A stretch of 64,000 nt of DNA from DASSQJ01 sp963726295 (GTDB lineage Bacteria; Actinomycetota; Actinomycetes; Actinomycetales; Dermatophilaceae). The stretch lies in contig CAVSBW010000001.1 in the NCBI GenBank assembly GCA_963726295.1, positions 186,001 through 250,000 of the forward strand. Reading direction: 5' to 3'. The position numbers and the translations under genes are program-made. Positions within the stretch are counted from its first letter, which is position 1; each line of letters begins with the position of its first letter. The notes beneath the pieces are model-generated. The model was not told the origin of the DNA and ran no database searches. It was given only the letters and a program-made list of their open reading frames with translations. Of the stretch, positions 41,815 through 48,659 are shown piece after piece.

Positions 41815-43200
41815 TCAGCACTCGATGACGTTGACGGCCAGCCCGCCGCGGGCGGTCTCCTTGTACTTGACCTTCATGTCGCGCCCGGTGTCGCGCATCG
41901 TCTTGATCGCCTTGTCCAGCGAGACCATCGCCCGCCCGTCGCCCCGCAGGGCGATCCGGGCCGCCGTGATGGCCTTGACCGACGCCACGGCGTTGCGCTC
42001 GATGCAGGGGATCTGCACGAGGCCCCCCACGGGGTCGCAGGTCAGTCCCAGGTTGTGCTCGATCCCGATCTCGGCGGCGTTCTCGACCTGGGGCGGCGTG
42101 CCACCGAGCACCTCGGCGAGGGCGCCGGCGGCCATCGAGCACGCGGAACCGACCTCGCCCTGGCAGCCCACCTCGGCACCGGAGATCGACGCGTTCTGCT
42201 TGTACAGCGTCCCGATGGCGGCGGCCGTGAGCAGGAACCGCACCACGGAGTCGTCGTCGGCGCCGGGCACGAACCGCGTGTAGTAGTGCAGGACAGCCGG
42301 GATGATTCCCGCCGCGCCGTTCGTGGGGGCGGTCACGATCCGCCCCCCCGAGGCGTTCTCCTCGTTGACGGCCAGCGCGTACAGCGCAACCCAGTCCATC
42401 GCCGCGAGGGGGTCACCGGCGTGCTCGGAGCGCAGCTGGCGCACCAGCCGGGGGGCGCGCCGCCGCACCCGCAGGCCGCCGGGCAGCACGCCGTCGGTAC
42501 GGCACCCGTTGTCGACGCACTCCTGCATGACGTCCCAGAGGTGGAGCAGCTGCTCGCGCACCTCGGCCTCCGTGCGCCACGACAGCTCGTTGGCGAGCAT
42601 GACGCCGCTGATCGGCAGGCCGGACTCCTCGCAGCGCTCGAGGAGCTCGGCGGAGGTGGTGAACGGGAACCGGACCGGTGTGTGGTCCGGCACGATGACC
42701 CCCTCGCCGACCTCGTCCTCGTCGAGGACGAAGCCACCGCCCACGGAGTAGTACTCGCGGGTGCGCAGCGGCTCCTCTCCCTCCGACGGCTCCGACGAAG
42801 CCCAGGCAGTGAACCGCATCCCGTTGCTGTGGAACGGGAGGGTCTTCTTGCGGTGCAGCACCACGTCCTCGTCGGGGACGCAGCGGACGTCGTGGTTCCC
42901 GGCCAGGTGCAGGACGCCCTCCTCGCGGAGCCGGTCCACGCGGCCCTCGGCCGCCCGCGGGTCCGTGGTCTCGGGCACCTCGCCCTCCAGCCCGAGGACC
43001 ACCGCCTTCACCGACCCGTGGCCGTGTCCCGTGGCACCCAGTGAGCCGAAGAGCTCGGCGCGCACCCGCCCCACCCGTTCGAGCAGTCCGTCGTCACGCA
43101 GGCCGGAGGCGAAGAGGTGGGCGGCCCGCATCGGCCCCACCGTGTGCGAGCTCGACGGGCCGATGCCCACCGAGAACAGGTCGAACGCGCTGATGGCCAT
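41815..43200 (-). CDS. sdaA: L-serine ammonia-lyase, iron-sulfur dependent, single chain
   Basis: 461 residues, the fused beta-alpha form. The N-terminal domain opens with SAFDLFSVGIGPSSSHTVGPMRAA, the usual SDH_beta signature. The alpha part has GCQGEVGSACSMAAGAL and NLGLTCDPVGGLVQIPCIERN, whose Cys residues hold the catalytic [4Fe-4S] cluster. It deaminates L-serine to pyruvate in the cytoplasm. In this genome it could also drain serine made from glycine coming from betaine breakdown, but no shared regulation is visible. Confidence 0.95.
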   Translation of the reverse strand: MAISAFDLFSVGIGPSSSHTVGPMRAAHLFASGLRDDGLLERVGRVRAELFGSLGATGHGHGSVKAVVLGLEGEVPETTDPRAAEGRVDRLREEGVLHLAGNHDVRCVPDEDVVLHRKKTLPFHSNGMRFTAWASSEPSEGEEPLRTREYYSVGGGFVLDEDEVGEGVIVPDHTPVRFPFTTSAELLERCEESGLPISGVMLANELSWRTEAEVREQLLHLWDVMQECVDNGCRTDGVLPGGLRVRRRAPRLVRQLRSEHAGDPLAAMDWVALYALAVNEENASGGRIVTAPTNGAAGIIPAVLHYYTRFVPGADDDSVVRFLLTAAAIGTLYKQNASISGAEVGCQGEVGSACSMAAGALAEVLGGTPPQVENAAEIGIEHNLGLTCDPVGGLVQIPCIERNAVASVKAITAARIALRGDGRAMVSLDKAIKTMRDTGRDMKVKYKETARGGLAVNVIEC

Positions 43201-43277
43201 CCGGTCAGTGTCTCACCCGTGCCCCGACACCGCGAGGCTCGGACGCCCCGTCGGTGCGAGCGGATAGCGTCGGTGCC

Positions 43278-44132
43278 ATGACGACGGCGGGGGAGCGGGC
43301 GGCGCCGCAGCAGGCGGTGTTCCCCGGCATGCCCGAGCCGCTCTGGGGCGGCAGCCCGAGCAAGCTGCTGGCGTTCCTCGACTGTCCTCGCCGCTACCGC
43401 ATGGTGTACCTCGACCGGCCGCGGCCGGCGGCCCGGCCCCAGCGCGCACACACCTCGCTCGGCATCGCCGTCCACAACGCACTGCGCGACTGGTGGGACC
43501 TCCCGCAGCCCGTGCCCGCCGACGCCGGACGGCTGGTCGAGAAGGCCTGGATCGAGGTCGGGTTCCGCGACGACGCCCAGTCGGCGCGCTGGCGAGAGCG
43601 GATGCGCGAGGCTGTCGTCAGCTACCTCGAGCGCAGCGGGCCCGCGTCCCGTCCGGTCGGCATCGAGCGCACGGTCTCGTTCGTCAGCGACGACCTGCGG
43701 GTCAGCGGGCGCGTCGACCGCCTCGACGACCGCGACGGCGAGCTCGTCGTCGTCGACTACAAGACCTCCCGCCAGGTGCCCACCGACGACGACGCCCGCA
43801 CCTCGCTGCCGCTGGCCCTCTACGCCGCGGCCGTCTGGAAGATGTTCCGGCGCCCGGTGCGCCGCGTCGAGCTGCACCACGTGCCCACGGGCACTGTCGT
43901 GGACCACGAGCACACCCCCGAGACGCTCGGCCGGCACGTCGAGCGGGCTCGTTCGATCATGCGTGACGCCCGGCGCGCCGACGCCGACTTCGAGCGCCAC
44001 GGTGCCGACTCCACGGCCTTCCCCGCCGTCACCGGGCCGATCTGCGCCTGGTGCGACCTGCGCGCGCACTGCCCCGAGGGTCGGGCCGCCGCGCCCGAGA
44101 AGTCCGACTGGGCGGCCCTCGAGGACGACTAG
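43278..44132 (+). CDS. RecB-like PD-(D/E)XK nuclease family protein
   Basis: 284 residues from the ATG at 43278. The nuclease core shows SGRVDRLDDRDGELVVVDYKTSR, with Asp and the D-x-K motif VVDYKTS near residue 160. A lone Cys in LLAFLDCPRRYR and a C-terminal cluster CAWCDLRAHC make the four-Cys set typical of Cas4/AddB-type iron-sulfur nucleases. It would act on DNA ends in repair. No helicase or CRISPR gene is next to it. Confidence 0.88.
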   Translation: MTTAGERAAPQQAVFPGMPEPLWGGSPSKLLAFLDCPRRYRMVYLDRPRPAARPQRAHTSLGIAVHNALRDWWDLPQPVPADAGRLVEKAWIEVGFRDDAQSARWRERMREAVVSYLERSGPASRPVGIERTVSFVSDDLRVSGRVDRLDDRDGELVVVDYKTSRQVPTDDDARTSLPLALYAAAVWKMFRRPVRRVELHHVPTGTVVDHEHTPETLGRHVERARSIMRDARRADADFERHGADSTAFPAVTGPICAWCDLRAHCPEGRAAAPEKSDWAALEDD

Positions 44133-44222
44133 CCCGCGGTCCCTCGCGTCCCCTGGGGCCCCGGGGCGTCAGCAGTCCCGAGATGCGTCCTTGCGCCGAC
44201 TGTGGGTCCCTGCTGCCGGCCC

Positions 44223-44272
44223 CGAACGTGGGTGAAGATCTTCGCCTGGACGCACCTTTTCACCCACGTTCG
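44223..44272. terminator. 14-bp perfect inverted repeat between convergent genes
   Basis: Arms CGAACGTGGGTGAA and TTCACCCACGTTCG are separated by 22 bases; the left arm overlaps a second 10-base palindrome (GAAGATCTTC at 44234-44243). Position between the converging nuclease and cysM genes fits a bidirectional terminator, but the nested palindrome and relatively AT-rich look could also be a remnant of a mobile repeat. The rest of 44133-44374 shows no gene. Confidence 0.45.
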
Positions 44273-44374
44273 CCGGGCGGCATCTCGGCCGGCGCGCCGA
44301 CGACCTGACCCTGTTGCACATGACCCCCAACGCCGCCCATGCGACGGTGGGGCCCCGGGCGTCGACCAGGACCC

Positions 44375-45289
44375 TCAGGCGGGGAAGACGCTGCTGGAGA
44401 GGTACCGGTCGCCGCGGTCGCACACCACGAAGACGATCGTCGCTCCCTCGGCCTCCTGGGCAACCTGCAGGGCGGTCCAGCAAGCGCCGGCCGCGGAGAC
44501 ACCGCCGAAGATGCCCTCCTCGCGGGCCAGCCGGCGGGCCGTCTCCTCGGCGTCGTTCTGGGTGACCTCCAAGGTGCGGTCCACCGCCGAAGGGTCGTAG
44601 ATCCTCGGCACGTACTCCGGTGGCCAGGCGCGGATCCCGGGGATCTTCGAGCCCTCCGCGGGCTGTGCCCCGACGATCTGGACGCCGGGGTTGCGCGACT
44701 TCAGGAACCGCGAGACCCCGGTGATCGTGCCGGTGGTGCCCATCGCGGACACGAAGTGCGTGATCCGTCCGTCGGTCTGGCGCCACAGCTCCGGGCCCGT
44801 GCCGTTCTCGTGGGCACGGGGGTTGTCCGGGTTGCCGAACTGGTCCGGGACCCGGCCGCGGCCCTGCTGCTCCATCCGCGTCACGACGTCGCGGGCCTCT
44901 TCCATGCCGCCCTCTGCCGGGGTGAGGACCAGGTCGGCTCCGTACGCCCTCATCGTCTGGATCCGCTCGGTGGAGGCGTCCTCGGGCATCACGATGACCA
45001 GTGGGTAGCCGCTGATCGCCGCCGCCATCGCCAAGCCGATCCCGGTGTTGCCGGACGTGGCTTCCAGCAGGGTGTCGCCGGGCGAGATCTCCCCTCGCTC
45101 CTCGGCGCCCCGGATCATGCTGATCGCCGGCCGGTCCTTCACCGAGCCGGCCGGGTTGTTCCCCTCGAGCTTGGCGAGCAGCACGTTGCCGCGGCGTTCG
45201 TTCTCCGGCCCCGGTAGGCGCTGCAGACGCACCAGCGGGGTGCCGCCGATGACGTCCTCGAGCGTGGGGTACGGCGGAGGGCTTCTCAC
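44375..45289 (-). CDS. cysM: Cysteine synthase B (CysM), proteobacterial type
   Basis: 304 residues from the GTG at 45289. PLP-dependent fold type II: LEDVIGGTPLVRLQRL, NNPAGSVKDRPA with the PLP Lys, EATSGNTGIGLA (phosphate/substrate loop), MGTTGTITGVSRF, and the C-terminal CDRGDRYLSS. The wording is strikingly close to E. coli CysM (QFGNPDNPRAHENGTGPE, RITHFVS, IPGIRAWPPEY), unlike the Mycobacterium CysM that works with CysO. It makes cysteine or S-sulfocysteine from O-acetylserine. It sits beside gene debris, which suggests horizontal gain. Confidence 0.92.
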   Translation of the reverse strand: MRSPPPYPTLEDVIGGTPLVRLQRLPGPENERRGNVLLAKLEGNNPAGSVKDRPAISMIRGAEERGEISPGDTLLEATSGNTGIGLAMAAAISGYPLVIVMPEDASTERIQTMRAYGADLVLTPAEGGMEEARDVVTRMEQQGRGRVPDQFGNPDNPRAHENGTGPELWRQTDGRITHFVSAMGTTGTITGVSRFLKSRNPGVQIVGAQPAEGSKIPGIRAWPPEYVPRIYDPSAVDRTLEVTQNDAEETARRLAREEGIFGGVSAAGACWTALQVAQEAEGATIVFVVCDRGDRYLSSSVFPA

Positions 45290-45539
45290 CCGCCGGAGTC
45301 TATGGCGGCGGTCGGCAAGCGCCGGTGGTGACCCGAGGCTGCGGCGCCTGCGCACTCCGCCGCCTGCGGACGTGGTCCCACCCGCGACCGGCGACGGTGT
45401 GCCGAGTCTGGCGTGGTGTCGAGAGTCCGACGGATCGTCGGGTTCATCGAGCGTCAGCACGTGCCCGGACAGGGCAGCGCGCTCGAGATTGGCGAGGCCC
45501 TGTGCTGCGGTGAGTCGAGCATCCCGGTGGAGCGCCTGA

Positions 45540-45734
45540 TCCCGGCTGTCGAGGCCCGCGCGGTCGAGGTACAGCTGCTGCGGGCGGGCAGGGGCAACGC
45601 CGGGCGCCGTCGATCCCGGACCTCGTCATCGCCGCCGTTGCGGAGCCGGCGGGCTGAGCGTGCTGCACCCGGACAAGGACTTCGAGCTCATCGCCGGCAC
45701 CACCGGCCAACCCGTCGAACGGCTCAGGCTATGA
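45540..45734 (+). pseudogene. Frameshifted C-terminal remnant of a VapC/PIN-domain toxin gene
   Basis: Reading across three frames gives VEARAVEVQLL, then SIPDLVIAAVAEPAG, then LSVLHPDKDFELIAGTTGQPVERLRL before the stop at 45732-45734. This is the recognisable last third of a PIN-domain ribonuclease (the IPDLxIAA..LTVLHxDxDFExIA pattern), broken by one frameshift near 45605-45610 and a second near 45652. No full N-terminus or antitoxin gene is visible. The rest of the 554-base gap 45290-45843 shows no intact gene. Not functional. Confidence 0.7.
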
Positions 45735-45843
45735 GTCGGCGGTGACCAGCCCACCTGCCTCACTCCGCCGCGCCGGTGCGGCATCTCGGCACGGCGAGGT
45801 TCGCGAGCGACCGGACCCCAGGGGCCCGGGCTAGGGTCGATCC

Positions 45844-46872
45844 ATGCGCTATCGACGTCTCGGCCACAGCGGATGTGCGGTCTCCGAGCTGTGCCTTGGC
45901 ACCATGACCTTTGGGACCGAGACCGACGAGGCCGGCTCCCACGAGCAGCTCGATGTCTTCCTCGAGGCGGGCGGCACGCTCGTGGACACCGCGGACGTCT
46001 ACTCCGCGGGCGTGTCCGAGGAGATCATCGGCCGATGGCTGGCCGCTCGACCGCGCGAGGTGACCGAGCGCGTTGTCCTGGCCACCAAGGGCCGGTTCGC
46101 CACCGACCCGGGCCCCAACGGCAACGGGTTGTCGGCCCGGCACCTGACCCGTGCCCTCGACGCATCACTGGGTCGGCTCGGGGTCGACGTCGTCGACCTC
46201 TACCAGGCCCACGCGTATGACGCGCACACGCCGCTGGAGGAGACGTTGCGCACGCTCGACGGCTTCGTGCGTGCCGGGAAGATCCGGTACTACGGCCTGT
46301 CGAACTACACGGGGTGGCAGCTGACCAAGGCGGTGCTGACGGCGAGGGCGCTGGGTCTGCACGAGCCGGTGACCCTACAGCCGCAGTACAGCCTCATCGT
46401 CCGCGAGATCGAGTGGGAGATCGTGCCGGCGGCTCTCGACGCCGGCATCGGGCTGCTTCCCTGGAGCCCGCTGGGAGGGGGCTGGCTCTCGGGCAAGTAC
46501 CGGCACGACGAGCGGCCCACCGGGGACACCCGGCTCGGCGAGGACCCCGGCCGAGGGATGGAGGCCTACGACCGACGGGGCAGCGACCGCACCTGGCGGG
46601 TCATCGACGCCGTGGCCGAGGTCGCCGGGAGCCGCGGGATCTCCATGCCGGAGGTCGCACTCGCCTGGGTCAACAACCGCCCGGCCGTGACGTCCACCAT
46701 CCTCGGCGCCCGCACGACCGAGCAGCTGCGGACCAACCTGAGGGCCGCGGGTCTCGAGCTGTCGCCCGAGGAGTGCACTGCCCTCGACGAGGCGAGCGAC
46801 CTCGGGGCAACCGACTACCCGTACGGGGAGCTGGGCGTCGATCAACGCAGTCGCAACCTCGCGGGCGGCTAG
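45844..46872 (+). CDS. Aldo/keto reductase
   Basis: 342 residues. Beta-alpha barrel with the AKR tetrad: DTADVYSAG (Asp and Tyr), LATKGRF (Lys) and DLYQAHAYD (His), then LSNYTGWQL, the NADPH region WSPLGGGWLSGKY and VTSTILGARTTEQL near the C-terminus. It reduces an aldehyde or ketone with NADPH in the cytoplasm. Family look is of the AKR11/AKR12-like potassium-channel-beta group. Substrate unknown; it converges on the etfA gene. Confidence 0.9.
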   Translation: MRYRRLGHSGCAVSELCLGTMTFGTETDEAGSHEQLDVFLEAGGTLVDTADVYSAGVSEEIIGRWLAARPREVTERVVLATKGRFATDPGPNGNGLSARHLTRALDASLGRLGVDVVDLYQAHAYDAHTPLEETLRTLDGFVRAGKIRYYGLSNYTGWQLTKAVLTARALGLHEPVTLQPQYSLIVREIEWEIVPAALDAGIGLLPWSPLGGGWLSGKYRHDERPTGDTRLGEDPGRGMEAYDRRGSDRTWRVIDAVAEVAGSRGISMPEVALAWVNNRPAVTSTILGARTTEQLRTNLRAAGLELSPEECTALDEASDLGATDYPYGELGVDQRSRNLAGG

Positions 46873-46888
46873 CTGTAGCCGGCCCACC

Positions 46889-46911
46889 ACGCCGGGAGCG
46901 GGTGCCGGCGT
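46889..46911. terminator. Hairpin between convergent aldo/keto reductase and etfA genes
   Basis: ACGCCGG and CCGGCGT pair around a 9-base loop, in the 60-base gap between the two stops. Confidence 0.4.
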
Positions 46912-46932
46912 CCGGGGGCTGAGCGTCCGCCC

Positions 46933-47889
46933 TCAGCCGAGCTCCTCCAGGACGGCGGGGAGCACCTGGTGCATGTCGCCGATGACCGCGTAGTCCGCCT
47001 TGGTCACCATCGGGGCGTCCGGGTCGGTGTTCACGGCGATGATCGTCTGGCTCGACGCGCAGCCCGCCCAGTGCTGGATCGACCCGGAGATGCCGCACGC
47101 GAGGTACAGGTCTGGAGCGATCCGGGAGCCGGTCTGGCCGACCTGCTCGTGGTGCGGCCGCCATCCGAGCGAGGTGACGACGCGGGAGACGCCGACGGCA
47201 CCCCCGAGCCTCGCGGCCAGGGCGTCGACGGCGGCGAAGCCCTCGGGGCCACCGGCCCCGCGTCCGGCACCGACGACCACCTTGGCCGAGCTCAGGCCGC
47301 CGGTGGCGCCGCCCTCGCGCTTCTCGACGCGTACCACCTGGGCGCGCAGGTCCTTCGGGTCGACGGTGACGGCGAGCGGGGAGACACGGGCCTCACCCGG
47401 GGTGTCCGCCGGGGACGGGTCCACGGCGTGGCCGGCCATCGTGATGAGGCGGACCCGGCTCGGGACGCTGGTGCGCTCGAGGGCTGCCCCTCCGACGAAC
47501 TGGCGCTGCACGACGAGAGGGCTGAGCGACTCGACGGCGACGACGTTGGCGGCCATCCGCAGGTTGCGGCGGGCCGCCACGTGGGCGAGCACCTCGTTGC
47601 CGCGTCCGGTGCCGGGTGCGACGACGAGGTCGGCTCGGGCCGCCCGACCGGCGGCCTCGACGACCGCCGCCCACGCGGCCGCCGCATAGCGTTCGAGCGC
47701 CGGGTCGGCGGCCTCGTGGACGACCTCGACACCGGACTCCCGGCAGTCGGCCACGACGCCCTCGGACGCCGAGCCGACGACGACCGCGTGGAGCGCGCCG
47801 GCCCCGATGGACCGGGCGAAGGTCAGGGCCTCGCGGGAGACGAGCGAGGCCCGTCCCTCCTCGACCTCGACGAGCACGACGACGCTCAC
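46933..47889 (-). CDS. etfA: Electron transfer flavoprotein alpha subunit
   Basis: 318 residues. The N-terminal ETF domain (SVVVLVEVEEGRASLVSREALTFARSIG) and the FAD-binding C-terminal domain are visible, the latter with KVVVGAGRGAGGPEGF, VGVSRVVTSLGWRPHHEQVGQTGSRIAPDLYLACGISGSIQHWAG and IIAVNTDPDAPM, the classical FixB/EtfA signature. It takes electrons from the flavoprotein dehydrogenase encoded two genes upstream and passes them to the respiratory chain. ATGA overlap with etfB. Last gene of the 51178-46933 operon. Confidence 0.95.
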   Translation of the reverse strand: MSVVVLVEVEEGRASLVSREALTFARSIGAGALHAVVVGSASEGVVADCRESGVEVVHEAADPALERYAAAAWAAVVEAAGRAARADLVVAPGTGRGNEVLAHVAARRNLRMAANVVAVESLSPLVVQRQFVGGAALERTSVPSRVRLITMAGHAVDPSPADTPGEARVSPLAVTVDPKDLRAQVVRVEKREGGATGGLSSAKVVVGAGRGAGGPEGFAAVDALAARLGGAVGVSRVVTSLGWRPHHEQVGQTGSRIAPDLYLACGISGSIQHWAGCASSQTIIAVNTDPDAPMVTKADYAVIGDMHQVLPAVLEELG

Positions 47890-48659
47890 GCGGTCACCAC
47901 CTTCAGCTCACGCAGGACACCCACGAGGGCAGGCGCGGCGGCCGCGCCCTCACCGAGGATGGTCACCTGGCTGGGGGGAGGCTCGGGCACGGAGAGGGCC
48001 TCACGTCCGGAGCCCACCGCCGTCCCGGACCAGACGATCTGCTCGACGTCGGCCTTCTTCGCGCGCATCCGACCCTTCACGCTCGGGTACCGCGGCGACA
48101 CCCCGCCCTCCATCACGGTGGCGACGGCGGGGAGGGCCACCTCGTAGACCTCGGTGCCCTCCGGGCCCTCGCCGGCGAGGGTGGCCACGTCACCGTCCAC
48201 CGACACCGTCTGGATGCCGGCCGCGACGGGGCGGTCCAGCAGGTAGGCCAGGCGGATGCCGACCTGGAAGTCACCGGTGTCGGCGGCGTCGTTTCCGAGC
48301 AGCACGAGGTCGTAGGTCGTGCCGGCCTCCTCGCGGGAGCGAACGGCGGCCGCGACCGCCTCGGCGACGTCGACCGGGCCGAGCTGCTCGGGGTCGGCCT
48401 CGACGAGGATGCCGTCGGTGGCGCCGACGGCGATGCCGGCCCGCACCTGCTCGAGGCTGTCCTCGGTGCCGACCGAGAGCACGGTCACGACCCCGTCGCC
48501 GCCCTCGACCAGCTGCACCGCGAGTGCGACGGCGGCCTCCTCGTGCGGGCTCGTCGTGTAGCCGGCGTAGCGCCCGTCGACGCTCAGGCCGTCGGCGGTG
48601 AGCACGACCTCGCCGGTGGGGTCGGGGACCCGCTTGACGCAGACGAGGACGTTGGTCAT
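47886..48659 (-). CDS. etfB: Electron transfer flavoprotein beta subunit
   Basis: 257 residues, family length. NVLVCVKRVPDPTGEV opens the protein; the AMP-binding region and the recognised ETF-beta block (TYDLVLLGNDAADTGDFQVGIRLAYLLDRPV, then VSVDGDVATLAGE) are present. It forms the heterodimer with EtfA. The start overlaps the stop of the dehydrogenase gene by ATGA and its own stop overlaps etfA, so the three proteins are made together: a dedicated ETF for the dimethylglycine-type dehydrogenase. Confidence 0.95.
   Translation of the reverse strand: MTNVLVCVKRVPDPTGEVVLTADGLSVDGRYAGYTTSPHEEAAVALAVQLVEGGDGVVTVLSVGTEDSLEQVRAGIAVGATDGILVEADPEQLGPVDVAEAVAAAVRSREEAGTTYDLVLLGNDAADTGDFQVGIRLAYLLDRPVAAGIQTVSVDGDVATLAGEGPEGTEVYEVALPAVATVMEGGVSPRYPSVKGRMRAKKADVEQIVWSGTAVGSGREALSVPEPPPSQVTILGEGAAAAPALVGVLRELKVVTA

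Noticed and set aside
43278..44132. Cas4-like nuclease as part of a CRISPR system
   Set aside because: No repeats, cas1/cas2 or other cas genes nearby; the stand-alone RecB-like family is common in actinobacteria.
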